64,000 nucleotides of DNA from an uncultured beta proteobacterium (lineage in GTDB: Bacteria > Pseudomonadota > Gammaproteobacteria > Burkholderiales > Burkholderiaceae_E): NCBI GenBank assembly GCA_903934295.1, contig CAIZNI010000015.1:158816-222815 (forward strand), given 5' to 3'. The position numbers and the translations under genes were made by a program. Below the pieces are notes generated by a model. That model did not search any database and was not told the DNA's origin. It saw only the letters and a list, made by a program, of their open reading frames with translations. Below are positions 1-11,987 of this stretch, in pieces (position 1 is the stretch's first letter; each line of letters opens with the position of its first letter).

Positions 1-2330
<2,330 letters not shown>

Positions 2331-2334
<4 letters not shown>

Positions 2335-2864
2335 CGCACCGACCCCGCCAGTCGCAGCAGCTTCGATGAAATGCCCACGCCCGCCGATCGCGCCGCCGTC
2401 TGGCCGATGTTGAAACTCAGTCGCTGGCGCTCGACGCCGATCCCGACCATCGCCCCCAGGGCCACGCCGTCCAGCGAGTCGCAGACTGTCAACATGCCCG
2501 GACCCGCCTCGTCCAGCACGCGCCGGATGCGCGCCGGGTTCGAATCGGCGATGAACAGGATCTGGCAGCCGCGCGACGACTCGCCGGGCGCCAGGCGCAG
2601 CACCCGCAGCGTGGCGGTGCCGACCGACGCCTTGTCGATCGAGCGCAGCGCGCTGTTGTACTCGTCGCCGCCCAGTTGGCACAGGTTCAGCTGGGACTGA
2701 TCCCTCGGCCATTCAACGAAGGTGATCACGTTGAACAGCAGCGCGACCTTGGCCTCCGGTTCGCTGAGCTGCGCGCGCGCCGGGCCGCTGGCGAAGGCGA
2801 AGGCGATTGCCAGCACCAGCGTCAGCGCAGTCATCCAGCCCCTGCCGGATCTGATCAGTGCCAT
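2331..2864 (-). CDS. YfiR/DUF4154 family periplasmic protein
   Basis: Encodes 177 residues. The N-terminus has basic residues and a hydrophobic core followed by GPARAQ, a likely signal peptidase I site near residue 31. The mature part carries YfiR-like features: EAKVALLFNVITFVEWP near the start, then CQILFIADS and a C-terminal FNIGQTAARSAGVGISSKLL. Cysteines occur in LNLCQ, SRGCQ and LTVCDS. In Pseudomonas YfiR is a periplasmic repressor of the CHASE8 diguanylate cyclase YfiN; here the partner is inferred to be the downstream CHASE8 hybrid kinase. The ATG at 2862-2864 overlaps the end of the TonB receptor gene by 10 bases, and the stop overlaps the kinase ATG, so the three genes form one tight operon. 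Longer upstream frames were not used because this ATG gives a standard signal peptide. Confidence 0.85.
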
Positions 2865-4888
2865 TGCCGCGAGGCCCGTGCCCACAAAGTGCGGCCATCC
2901 TGGGGTAGCAGGGTCTGGCGGAATTCGGCCGACCCCACGTCGGCGAATCGGCGATCGAGCAGGTTGCAGACGCTGGCCGACAGCAGCACGCCGTCGATCA
3001 GCTGACGGCTCGATACCGTCAGGTTGGCGATGGCGTAGCCGGCCGCACCCCCCGCGCTCTCGGTGTTGCGGCGCCCGATGTACTGGGCGTCCAGTGCCAG
3101 GGTGGCGCCGGCCGTCGGCAGCGGTACCGCGCCGGTGAGCTTGGCCAGCAGCCGGGGCGAGTTCGACAGGAGCTGGCCGGAGTCGCTGTTGACCGCCTGC
3201 TGCCAGGTCAGGCTGGCCCGCAGGCGGGCGCCCGAGGCCCAGAACTGCTGCCACTCGGTGGTGAGGCCCTGGGCCTGCGCCGACTGCACATTGGCGAAGT
3301 GCAGCAGCCCCGAGACGGGGTCGGTGATCTGTTCGATCAGGTCGCGCAGCCGGTAGCGGAACACCGAGACGCGCAGCTGGGCGTTGCCGGGCATCGATTG
3401 CTCCAGTGCGGCCTCCAGCGTCGAGATGCGTTCCGGGCGCAGGTTGCCGGCGGCCTCATACGACGAGCCGGCGGCATAGTCGAGCTCGTAGGCATTCGCG
3501 GCGCGGTAGGCATTGCCCGCCATCAGCTTGACGGTGGTCGCCGCCGAATGCCGGTAGACCAGACCCAGCCGCGGTGTGGTGATGCCGCCCGAGGTGCTGT
3601 GATGGTCATGCCGCAAACCCGCGGTCACCGTGACCTTCTCACCCAGGCGGATGCTGTCCTGGAGGTACACGCCGGTGCGCCGCAGGTGGCGACTCGAATC
3701 GAGATAGCTGAAAAACGGGTTGTCGTCGGAGTTGCGCTGTCTCAGGCGGGTGCTTTGTTCGAGTTCGAGCCCCAGCACCCAGTGGTGTCCGGCGATCCGG
3801 GTCTCGTTCAGGCGCATGTCCAGCCCCCACCAGTGGGCCTGGGTGTCGTCGCGATTGCTGTTCAGTCCGGTCGCGCCGGGCGCGGCTGTGTCCTGCACAT
3901 ACCAGCCCTGCGACCGGTAGGTGCTGTGGTTGATCTGGGTGCTCAGGCTCAGGCCCTCGGCGGGCCGCAGTTCATGGCGCAGCGACAGGAACGCATAGCT
4001 GTCGACGGTCCGGGTGCCGGCGACATTGAATGCCGATCCGAAGGGCGCGGTGGGCGACTGCTTCTCGCGATCGGAGAAGCTGCCGGTCAGGCGCCAGTCC
4101 TTCCAGCCCAGGTTCAGGTGCAGCTTGCGGCTGCGCTCGCCGTCCAGTCCGACGGCCCGGCCCTGGTTGGTCGCCGGCGCGTCGAACTCGGGAAAGTAGA
4201 CATCGGCGCCGCGGCTGCGCAATCCGGATGCGGCCAGCAAAACGTCGAGCCCGCTGTCGTAGCGGCGTCCGATGCTGGCGCCTCCCTCGATCGTCCCGAA
4301 GCTGCCCGCACCGGCGCTGACGGTGACGCCATCCAGGCTGGCCGCGGTTCGGGTGATGACATTGAGCACGCCGAAAAAGGCATTGGCCCCGTACAGCGCC
4401 GACCCAGGTCCGGGCACGAACTCGATGCGCTCGATCAGGCTCAGGTCCAGCGGGAACGAGCGGTCGAAGGTGGCGCTGTCGTAGACGATGTCGTTGATCC
4501 GCCGGCCGTCGATCAGCAGCAGCACCCGGGTGTTGTAGTCGTTGGGCCGGCTGAATCCGCGCACCCCCAGGTACTCGTAGTTGCGGTCGTTGCTGACGTG
4601 CAGGCCCGGCACGGTGCGCATCACGTCGCCCAGCGTCCGAAAGCCGTGCTCGCGAATCTCGTCGCGGGTGATCACGGTGACGGTGGCTGGCGCCTCGCTC
4701 ATCCGTTGCGATTGCTTGGAAGCGGTCTGGATCGTCATGTCCAGCAGCGCCTCGAGACCGATGCGTGTCAGGTCGGGTTTCGGCGGCTGAACGGCCGCCG
4801 CGATCGGAGCCGCCGACAGGCCGGCGGCAACCAGCATCGAGCCGGCGACAGCCGACAGTGGCGGCCAGGAGGAGCGGTGGGATCGCAT
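2855..4888 (-). CDS. TonB-dependent outer-membrane receptor
   Basis: 677 residues, short for the family. A signal peptide (about 1-32, ending near AAPIAAAVQ) is followed by LLDMTIQTASKQSQRMSEAP and a plug domain (VTVITRDEIREHGFRTLGDVM, VRGFSRPNDYNTRVLLLIDGR, IERIEFVPGPGSALYGANAFFGVLNVITR). A beta-barrel then runs to the C-terminus. The plug motifs are strong evidence; the ligand cannot be read from sequence. The gene is the first of an operon with a YfiR-like protein and a CHASE8 hybrid kinase, which suggests it feeds a sensory system rather than simple nutrient uptake. Oddity: the protein ends in ...SRQWH, with His as last residue where outer-membrane barrels usually end in Phe or Trp. Its stop codon overlaps the next gene. 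Confidence 0.92.
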   Translation of the reverse strand: MRSHRSSWPPLSAVAGSMLVAAGLSAAPIAAAVQPPKPDLTRIGLEALLDMTIQTASKQSQRMSEAPATVTVITRDEIREHGFRTLGDVMRTVPGLHVSNDRNYEYLGVRGFSRPNDYNTRVLLLIDGRRINDIVYDSATFDRSFPLDLSLIERIEFVPGPGSALYGANAFFGVLNVITRTAASLDGVTVSAGAGSFGTIEGGASIGRRYDSGLDVLLAASGLRSRGADVYFPEFDAPATNQGRAVGLDGERSRKLHLNLGWKDWRLTGSFSDREKQSPTAPFGSAFNVAGTRTVDSYAFLSLRHELRPAEGLSLSTQINHSTYRSQGWYVQDTAAPGATGLNSNRDDTQAHWWGLDMRLNETRIAGHHWVLGLELEQSTRLRQRNSDDNPFFSYLDSSRHLRRTGVYLQDSIRLGEKVTVTAGLRHDHHSTSGGITTPRLGLVYRHSAATTVKLMAGNAYRAANAYELDYAAGSSYEAAGNLRPERISTLEAALEQSMPGNAQLRVSVFRYRLRDLIEQITDPVSGLLHFANVQSAQAQGLTTEWQQFWASGARLRASLTWQQAVNSDSGQLLSNSPRLLAKLTGAVPLPTAGATLALDAQYIGRRNTESAGGAAGYAIANLTVSSRQLIDGVLLSASVCNLLDRRFADVGSAEFRQTLLPQDGRTLWARASRQWH

Positions 4889-4976
4889 GGTCGATGGGTA
4901 GGCGCTGGCGAGGTGAAGCGGGAGAGGGGGATGACAGGGATACGGGCCAGGGACGGCGGGCCGGGGGCGTCCGGAC

Positions 4977-5471
4977 TCAGCCCCAGAACCCGACGTGTCC
5001 GCTGGCGGCCTCGTCTTCGAGCGCCGGACCGATCACCTCGATGTCGCGCTGGCCGGCCGCGAGCACCTGCCGGCACGGCAGGTCCATCGTCAGGTTCTCG
5101 GGATGGGGGCCGATCAGTTCGCCGAGCCGTTTCTCCGACAGCCCGTAGACGATGCGGCCGACGCCGCTCCAGTACGCTGCGCCGGCGCACATGGCGCAGG
5201 GCTCGGCCGAGGTCACCATCGTGCAGCGTGCCAGCAGCGCAGCATCGAAGCGGCGCGACGCGGCGGTCATCAGGTTGCGCTCGGCGTGGCCGGTGGCGTC
5301 GTTGTCGGTGCGACCGGTGTTTTCGGCCTGCAGCAGCAACGCGCCGTCGGGTCCGACCAGCAGCGCGCCGAAGGGGTGGTTGCCATTGGCCCGTGACTGA
5401 GCGGCGAGTTCGATCGCGCTGCGCAGCCAGTCGAGTTCGGCATCGGTGGGCGGACGGCTGGTGATGGTCAT
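4977..5471 (-). CDS. CMP/dCMP-type nucleoside deaminase (guanine-deaminase-like)
   Basis: 164 residues of the cytidine deaminase-like fold. The zinc motif is complete: GHAERN supplies the His ligand and catalytic Glu, and SAEPCAMCAG supplies the two Cys ligands. Lining up with guanine deaminase and related nucleoside deaminases suggests hydrolytic deamination of a purine base or nucleoside in the cytoplasm; the exact substrate is not determined by the motifs. The gene starts 28 bases downstream of the MaoC-fold gene and may be co-transcribed with it, although no metabolic link is apparent. About 90 bases separate its stop from the start of the TonB receptor gene on the same strand. Confidence 0.85.
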   Translation of the reverse strand: MTITSRPPTDAELDWLRSAIELAAQSRANGNHPFGALLVGPDGALLLQAENTGRTDNDATGHAERNLMTAASRRFDAALLARCTMVTSAEPCAMCAGAAYWSGVGRIVYGLSEKRLGELIGPHPENLTMDLPCRQVLAAGQRDIEVIGPALEDEAASGHVGFWG

Positions 5472-5499
5472 GAGCGGGGAATCCGGGATTGAGCCGGTG

Positions 5500-5979
5500 T
5501 CAGGCCGGCCGGCAGCGCAGCAGGTTGACCGCCTTCATCGTCAGCACCGTTGCGCCGTGCTGGTTGCGCAGCTCGATCAGGGTGATGGCGATGCCCCGGT
5601 CGGGCTGCGATTGCGAGCGCCTTGCCGACAGGATGCTGGCACGCCCGCTGAGCCGGTCGCCGGGACGCACCGGCAGCAGCCAGCGCAGCTCGTCGATGCC
5701 GGGCGAGCCCAGGCTGGAGTCGGGCGACAGGAAGGTTTCGGTGAGCAGGCGCATCGCCAGGCTGGCGGTGTGCCAGCCGCTGGCGATGATGCCGCCGTAG
5801 GCAGATTGCGCCGCGGCCGCGGCGTCGATGTGAAAGGGTTGCGGATCGAAGCGTTGCGCGAAAGCCTGCACCTCGATCGGGTCGACATCGATGTCGCCGA
5901 GTTCGAAGACCCGGCCCGGCGGGTAGTCTTCGAAGTACAGCACCAGCGGGGCGACAAAGGGGCGGGCGGGCAGGGTCAT
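5500..5979 (-). CDS. MaoC-family dehydratase (hot-dog fold)
   Basis: 159 residues with the single hot-dog MaoC architecture of R-specific enoyl-CoA hydratases. The catalytic segment is intact: FAQRFDPQPFHID carries the Asp and His pair, followed by YGGIIASGWHTASLAMRL. The C-terminal half holds the usual RPGDRLSGRASIL and LTMKAVNLLR strands. Known members hydrate trans-2-enoyl-CoAs or act on related acyl thioesters; the chain-length preference is unknown. The start at 5977-5979 was chosen over a longer frame because PARPFVAPLVLYFEDYPPG begins the conserved domain. The nucleoside deaminase gene follows 28 bases downstream. Confidence 0.85.
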   Translation of the reverse strand: MTLPARPFVAPLVLYFEDYPPGRVFELGDIDVDPIEVQAFAQRFDPQPFHIDAAAAAQSAYGGIIASGWHTASLAMRLLTETFLSPDSSLGSPGIDELRWLLPVRPGDRLSGRASILSARRSQSQPDRGIAITLIELRNQHGATVLTMKAVNLLRCRPA

Positions 5980-6058
5980 GACTGGTGCGGCGGGGAATCG
6001 GACCGGCAGTTTGCACCACGGCCGAAAAGGCCACAATCGATTCTCGCGCGGGCCTCCC

Positions 6059-6837
<779 letters not shown>

Positions 6838-6841
<4 letters not shown>

Positions 6842-8115
6842 AGCCGCATCGCCTGCGCCGGGTCCAGCCGAGCCGCCTGGCGTGCCGGGGCGGCCGCCGC
6901 CAGCACGCCGCAGACGGTCGCCAGCAGGCCGATGCTGCCCACCACCTCCCACTGCAGGCTGATCGGGAACAGGGCCCGGCCGTCGCTGCCTTTCACCAGC
7001 GCGCTGAACAGGGCAATCATCAGCCATGACAGTCCGGCGCCCAGCACCGATCCCGAGCTGCCCACCAGCGCGCCCTGCAGCAGGAACACCCGCATCATCT
7101 GCCCGCGCGAGGCGCCCATCGCGCGCAGGATCCCGATCTCCTTGCGTTTCTGGACCACCGAGACCGCCAGCACGCTGGCGATGCCCAGCACCACCACCAG
7201 CATCACCACCAGCCGGATCAGGCGCGTCGACAGGGTCTGCGCCTGAAGCGCCGAGAGCAGTTGCGTGTTGGTCTGCATCCAGCTCTCGATTTCATGGGGC
7301 AGCCGCGCGGCCAGTGCTTGTGCAACCCGTTCGGCGGCAAACACATCGGCGACGGTCAGATCGATCTGGGTCGCGCCGCCAGCGATGCCCAGCAGGCTTT
7401 GCGCGCTGCGCAGCGGCACATAGACGTTGCGCCGGTTGACCTCTCGAACACCGGCATCGTAGATGGCCACTGCCCGCACCGAGTCGGTGGTCCCGCGGCC
7501 CAGGGTGACGATGAATCGATCGCCCACCTGGACGCCCAGATCATCGGCGAGTTCGCGGCCGATGATCGCCTCGCCGGGCCCGAGCCGGAAGTGGCCGGCA
7601 ATGATTTTGTTGCCCAGCGCGGCGATCCGGTCGTAGCGATCGAGCTCGATGCCGATCAGCGAGATCGCGCGGCTGCCTTCGCCGCGCTGCGCGAGTGCGG
7701 CGCCGCTGGCCATCGGCGACACCGCGACCACGCCGGGGCTGCGCTCGAGCATCGGCACGAGGGGCGGCCAGTTGTCGATCGAACGGGTGCGCTGCGCACG
7801 CGGTTGCTGGATGCTCATCGATTCGGCCGGTGCACCGGGGCCGGGGGGCTGGGGTGACTGGGCCGATGAGGGGGGCTGGAGCGAGGGCATCGCCGGGGCG
7901 GGGCGGGCGACCAGCGGCACATCCTTGATGGGTCGCACCGTCAGGTGCGGCTGCACCCCCAGCGTGCGGCGGATGGTGTTTTCCTGCAGCCCGTTGACCA
8001 GTGCGGTGATGTAGGTCACCACCGAGACCCCGAACGCCACACCGACCACCATCAGCGCGGTCTGCAGCCGTCCCTCGACCAGGAAACGGACGGCGATCCG
8101 CCAGGCGAAGCCCAT
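6838..8115 (-). CDS. FtsX-like ABC transporter permease (MacB/LolC type)
   Basis: 425 residues. One TM helix near the N-terminus ([21 protein letters not shown]) is followed by a large periplasmic domain of about 240 residues and then three TM helices ([65 protein letters not shown]). This is the four-helix topology of MacB-like permeases. The segment [21 protein letters not shown] is the cytoplasmic coupling motif typical of FtsX-family permeases. A Pro/Gln/Ala-rich insertion (about residues 70-100) sits early in the periplasmic domain. The gene starts 15 bases after the adaptor gene and overlaps the ATPase start. Confidence 0.9.
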
Positions 8116-8130
8116 CGCGGTCCGGGTCCG

Positions 8131-9324
8131 TCAGCGCGGTTCGCCGGCACGCACGCGGGCGCCCGGCTGCACGCTCAGCGGCTGCGCCAGCACGCTCTCG
8201 CCGGCCGTCAGTCCCTCGACGATCTCGACCCGCTCGAGCGTGCGCAGTCCCACCCGAACAGTCTGCTCGCTGACCCGCCCGTCGACGATCCGGCGCACCC
8301 GTCCCTCGGCGCCCGCCCCCAGTACCGCGCTGGCCGGCAGCGTCAGGGCCTGCTCGCGGCGCCCTGTCTGCAATTGCAGCGACAGCGTCATGTCCTCGCG
8401 CAGGAAGGCGGGTGGGGAGACCACCGAAAACTTCACTTCGATCGTGCCGCGCTGGGGATCGACGCTCGGGGCGATGGAACTGATCGATGCCTGGAAGGGC
8501 TGCTCGGGAAACGCGTCGGCCAGCACGGTCGCGAGCTGTCCGGGGGCCAGCAGCGCGAGAAACTTCTCGTCGGCCTGGCCGATCAGCTGGGTGGGTCCGT
8601 CGGCGGCGAATTGCAGCAGAACCTTGCCAGGCTGCACGACCTGGCCCGGGTCGACGCTGCGCGCCACCACCCGCCCGGCGCTGGGTGCGCGGATCCGGGT
8701 CTGCTGCAAGCGGGTCTGTGCCAGTGCCGCGGCGGTTTCGGCTTCCACGACCCGCAGGCGTGCCTGGAGGGCTTCATTGCCCGTCCCGGCATTGACCCGT
8801 GCGCCGGTCTGGGCTGCCTGCACCTGGGCCTGGGCGACGCGTAACGCCCGCTCGGTCTCGTCGACCCGCGCCTGGGCCACGAATCCACGCGCGAAAAGTG
8901 CCTGGGTGCGCTGCGCCTCTTGTCTGGCGACCGCGAGATTGGCATCGGCCTGGGCCAGCGTCGCCAGGCTGGTCGGCAGGGCGAGCTCGCGCTGGCTGTC
9001 GGCGCGGGCGCGCGCCGATTGCACGAGGGCCCCGGCCTGATCGAGCTGGGCGCGCAGCTCGTCGGTTTCCAGTTGCACCAGCAGTTGCCCTGCCTGCGCG
9101 ACATCGCCTTCGCGCACCAGCACCTGGGCGACCCGGCCGGTCACCGCGGCGCCCAGTTCGACTCGCACCCGGGCGGCAACCCGGCCGGAAAAGACCAGCG
9201 ACTGGGCCAGCGGCCCGCTCGTCACCGTCACCAGTGGCTGCGCCGGCGCCCGGGCCAGCAGCCAGCCGGTCGTGCCCGCCAACAGGCAGCTGACAGCCGA
9301 CAGCGCCCAGATTTGCCGTTTCAT
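8131..9324 (-). CDS. RND/MacA-type periplasmic adaptor (HlyD family)
   Basis: 397 residues. An N-terminal anchor or signal (IWALSAVSCLLAGTTGWLLA) precedes a barrel-sandwich/lipoyl half (AAVTGRVAQVLVREGDVAQAGQLLVQLET). A long helical hairpin rich in Ala/Gln/Arg follows, then the second lipoyl half (RIRAPSAGRVVARSVDPGQVVQPGKVL) and beta-barrel/membrane-proximal strands. This is the standard adaptor order linking an inner-membrane transporter to an outer-membrane channel. The ATG at 9322-9324 was chosen because it gives a normal membrane anchor; upstream frame extends into the divergent promoter region. First gene of the adaptor-permease-ATPase operon, divergent from chrA. Confidence 0.9.
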   Translation of the reverse strand: MKRQIWALSAVSCLLAGTTGWLLARAPAQPLVTVTSGPLAQSLVFSGRVAARVRVELGAAVTGRVAQVLVREGDVAQAGQLLVQLETDELRAQLDQAGALVQSARARADSQRELALPTSLATLAQADANLAVARQEAQRTQALFARGFVAQARVDETERALRVAQAQVQAAQTGARVNAGTGNEALQARLRVVEAETAAALAQTRLQQTRIRAPSAGRVVARSVDPGQVVQPGKVLLQFAADGPTQLIGQADEKFLALLAPGQLATVLADAFPEQPFQASISSIAPSVDPQRGTIEVKFSVVSPPAFLREDMTLSLQLQTGRREQALTLPASAVLGAGAEGRVRRIVDGRVSEQTVRVGLRTLERVEIVEGLTAGESVLAQPLSVQPGARVRAGEPR

Positions 9325-9354
9325 GTGCCCGAGTGTACAGGCCGGGTCGAGTGG

Positions 9355-9369
9355 CACTGTGACACTGTG
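9355..9369. repeat. Direct repeat in the divergent chrA / exporter promoter region
   Basis: CACTGTG occurs twice, separated by one A, in the 106-base gap between the exporter adaptor (minus) and chrA (plus). The gap must hold both promoters, so the repeat is a reasonable candidate operator, but no regulator gene is adjacent. The half-site CTGTGGTAC at its right edge resembles part of the palindrome at 17418-17434. Confidence 0.3.
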
Positions 9370-9430
9370 GTACGGTCCCGGGTCTGTGGCGCGCGCGACG
9401 CGCGTGGCGACTGCGAGGGGTTTGCGCCCG

Positions 9431-10801
9431 ATGACCGTCCCTGACAGTGCTCCCGCGGTGGCGGCTGCCGAGCCGGTGCCGTCGGCGTCTTTTGGCGAAG
9501 CCCTGCGGTTCTGGCTGAAGCTGGGCTTCATCAGTTTCGGCGGGCCGGCCGGCCAGATCGCGATCATGCACACCGAGCTCGTCGAGCGGCGCCGCTGGAT
9601 CAGCGAGAAGCGCTTCCTGCACGCGCTGAACTACTGCATGGTGCTGCCCGGCCCCGAGGCGCAGCAACTCGCCACCTACCTCGGCTGGCTGATGCATCGC
9701 ACCCGCGGCGGCGTGGCGGCGGGCGTCCTGTTCGTGCTGCCCTCGCTGTTCCTGCTGATCCTGCTGTCGTGGGTCTACATCGCGTTCGGCAACCTGCCGG
9801 TGGTGGCCGGGTTGTTCCATGGCATCAAGCCGGCGGTCACCGCGATCGTGCTGCAGGCGGCCTGGCGGATCGGGTCGCGGGCGCTGCAAAACGGCGTGCT
9901 GTGGGCGATCGCCGCCGCGTCGTTCGTGGCGATCTTCGCGCTCGGGCTGCCGTTTCCGCTGATCGTGCTCGGCGCGGCCCTGATCGGGTTCGTCGGCGGC
10001 CGGCTCGCGCCGACGCGCTTCGCGGCCGGCGGCGGCCATGGCAAGCCGGCCCGCCACTTCGGCGCTGCGCTGATCGACGACCACACCCCCACGCCCGACC
10101 ATGCGCGATTCAAGGCGTCGCGGCTGGCGCTGGTGCTGGCGGTGGGCGCGCTGCTCTGGCTGGTGCCGATGGGCGCGCTGATGGCGATCCAGGGCTGGTC
10201 GGGCACGCTGACCCAGATGGGCTGGTTCTTCACCAAGGCGGCGCTGCTCACCTTCGGCGGCGCCTACGCGGTGCTGCCCTATGTCTATCAGGGGGCGGTG
10301 TCGCATTACGGGTGGGTCACGCCCACCCAGATGATCGATGGGCTGGCGCTGGGCGAAACCACGCCGGGCCCGCTGATCATGGTGGTCGCGTTCGTCGCCT
10401 TCGCCGGCGGCTGGCAGAGCGCGGATCTGGCCGCGCTGTTCGGGCCCGACCGCTTGTTCCTGGCCGGCGCAGTGGCCGCCACGCTGGTCACCTGGTTCAC
10501 CTTTCTGCCGTCGTTCCTGTTCATCCTGGCCGGCGGCCCGCTGGTCGAGTCCACGCACGACGACCTGAACTTCACCGGACCGCTGACCGCGATCACCGCG
10601 GCGGTGGTCGGGGTGATCGTGAACCTGGCGCTGTTCTTCGGTTACCACGTGTTCTGGCCGCTCGGCTTTTCCGGGCCGTTCGATGCGGTCTCGGCCCTGA
10701 TTGCGCTGGCAGCGGCGATCGCGCTGTTTCGGTTCAAACGATCGGTCATCCAGGTGATCGCCGCCTGCGCACTGGCCGGGCTGGCGGTCCACCTGGTCTG
10801 A
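9431..10801 (+). CDS. chrA: Chromate transporter ChrA (CHR family, long-chain form)
   Basis: 456 residues made of two homologous CHR domains, the long-chain form. The N-terminal domain shows FWLKLGFISFGGPAGQIAIMH and the conserved CMVLPGPEAQQLATYLGW. The second domain has FFTKAALLTFGGAYAVLPYV and DGLALGETTPGPLIMVVAFVAF. About a dozen hydrophobic segments place it in the inner membrane. The family exports chromate or related oxyanions; some members have other physiological roles, so the substrate remains inferred. The ATG at 9431 is preceded by the divergent promoter region shared with the exporter adaptor. No chrB regulator is visible nearby. Confidence 0.93.
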   Translation: MTVPDSAPAVAAAEPVPSASFGEALRFWLKLGFISFGGPAGQIAIMHTELVERRRWISEKRFLHALNYCMVLPGPEAQQLATYLGWLMHRTRGGVAAGVLFVLPSLFLLILLSWVYIAFGNLPVVAGLFHGIKPAVTAIVLQAAWRIGSRALQNGVLWAIAAASFVAIFALGLPFPLIVLGAALIGFVGGRLAPTRFAAGGGHGKPARHFGAALIDDHTPTPDHARFKASRLALVLAVGALLWLVPMGALMAIQGWSGTLTQMGWFFTKAALLTFGGAYAVLPYVYQGAVSHYGWVTPTQMIDGLALGETTPGPLIMVVAFVAFAGGWQSADLAALFGPDRLFLAGAVAATLVTWFTFLPSFLFILAGGPLVESTHDDLNFTGPLTAITAAVVGVIVNLALFFGYHVFWPLGFSGPFDAVSALIALAAAIALFRFKRSVIQVIAACALAGLAVHLV

Positions 10802-10816
10802 CCGGCCGTGCCTGGC

Positions 10817-10854
10817 GGCTGCGCCGGTGCAGCCCGACGCAGCCCGACGCAGCC
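10817..10854. terminator. Possible stem-loop between convergent chrA and Bug genes
   Basis: GGCTGCG at 10817-10823 can pair with CGCAGCC at 10838-10844 or with a second copy at 10848-10854; the two copies arise from a tandem CAGCCCGACG repeat. It lies in the 69-base gap between two gene ends, where a terminator is expected, but there is no T-run on either side. Weak call. Confidence 0.25.
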
Positions 10855-10870
10855 GGCCACCCGCCGCGTG

Positions 10871-11872
10871 TCAGTCGACCTGGATGTTCTCGCGCCGGAT
10901 CACTTCGCCCCAGGTCGCGATCTCGGTGCGGATCTGGGCGGCGAAGGCGGCCGGCTCGTTCAGTTCCACCGTCCCCTGCAGTTGCAGCGTCTTCATCGCA
11001 TTGGCGTCCTCGCGGACCGAACGGATCGCCGCGGCAAGTGCCTGGATTACCGCGGGCGGGGTCTGTGCCGGCGCCAGCATGCCGAGCCAGAACGACACGT
11101 CGAAACCCGGATAGCCGGCTTCGCTCAGGGTCGGCACTGTGGGCAGATCGGGCCAGCGCTTTGCGGTCGTCACCGCCAGCGCCTTGAGCCGGCCGGCCTT
11201 GACATGAGGCACCGCCAACGGCGTGTCGAGCTGCGCATCGACTTCCTTGCCCAGCAGGCCGATCTGCGCCGCGACACCGCCCTTGTAGGGCACATGGGTG
11301 GTCTTGATCCCGGCCCGGTTGTTGATCATCTCGAAGCCCAGGTGGGCGAGGTTGCCGGGGCCGCCCGAACTGTAAGTCAGCTGCCCGGGGCGGGCACGCG
11401 CCAGCGCGACCAGATCGGCCACGGTGTTGACCGACGCGGTGCGTTCGGCGGCGGCGTTTACCGTGAGCACGAAGGGGGCCGAGACGACCATGCTGACCGG
11501 TACGAAGTCGGCGACCTGGTAGCTGATCTTGCGGTAGATCTGGGGGTTGACGGTGATGCTGCTCGAGTTGGTGGCCAGCAGCGTGTAGCCGTCGGCCGGT
11601 GCGCGTGCCACCTCGGTCACACCGAGTATCCCGTTGGCACCCGGCTTGTTCTCGACGATCACCGGCTGGCCCAGCTTCGTGCGCAGGTGCTCGGCCAGCA
11701 CGCGAGCGATCGAGTCGGTCGAGCTGCCCGCCGGAAAGCCGACGATGATGCGGATCGGTTTGGCCGGCCAGGCCGGGGTCTGGGCCCGGACCTGGCTGGT
11801 CAGTCCGGCCGCGGGCAGTGCGAGTGCGGCGGCCATCAGCCGGCGGCGTGAGGAAGAACGTGTAGCGGTCAT
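10871..11872 (-). CDS. Bug/TctC-family tripartite tricarboxylate receptor
   Basis: 333 residues. An Arg-rich N-terminus (RSSSRRR) and Ala-rich hydrophobic core end near TSQVRAQ, giving a signal peptide. The mature protein starts AWPAKPIRIIVGFPAGSSTDSIARVLAEHL and continues IVENKPGANGILG, PADGYTLL and VPYKGG, all Bug-family hallmarks. Bug proteins are periplasmic binding proteins, greatly expanded in Burkholderiales, that bind carboxylates, amino acids or nicotinates. No tctA/tctB membrane genes are present, so it is an orphan receptor. It lies 115 bases downstream of livF on the same strand and may share the transport operon. Confidence 0.9.
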   Translation of the reverse strand: MTATRSSSRRRLMAAALALPAAGLTSQVRAQTPAWPAKPIRIIVGFPAGSSTDSIARVLAEHLRTKLGQPVIVENKPGANGILGVTEVARAPADGYTLLATNSSSITVNPQIYRKISYQVADFVPVSMVVSAPFVLTVNAAAERTASVNTVADLVALARARPGQLTYSSGGPGNLAHLGFEMINNRAGIKTTHVPYKGGVAAQIGLLGKEVDAQLDTPLAVPHVKAGRLKALAVTTAKRWPDLPTVPTLSEAGYPGFDVSFWLGMLAPAQTPPAVIQALAAAIRSVREDANAMKTLQLQGTVELNEPAAFAAQIRTEIATWGEVIRRENIQVD

Positions 11873-11987
11873 GGAGTGGCTCCGGGGTGGCTGGCAGAAA
11901 GATCAGGCAGGGTGCAAGGGACGCAACGCGCGGATCGGTGATCGGGTGACCGGTTCGCGGGCAGCACGGCGGACGGGCATCCGGATT

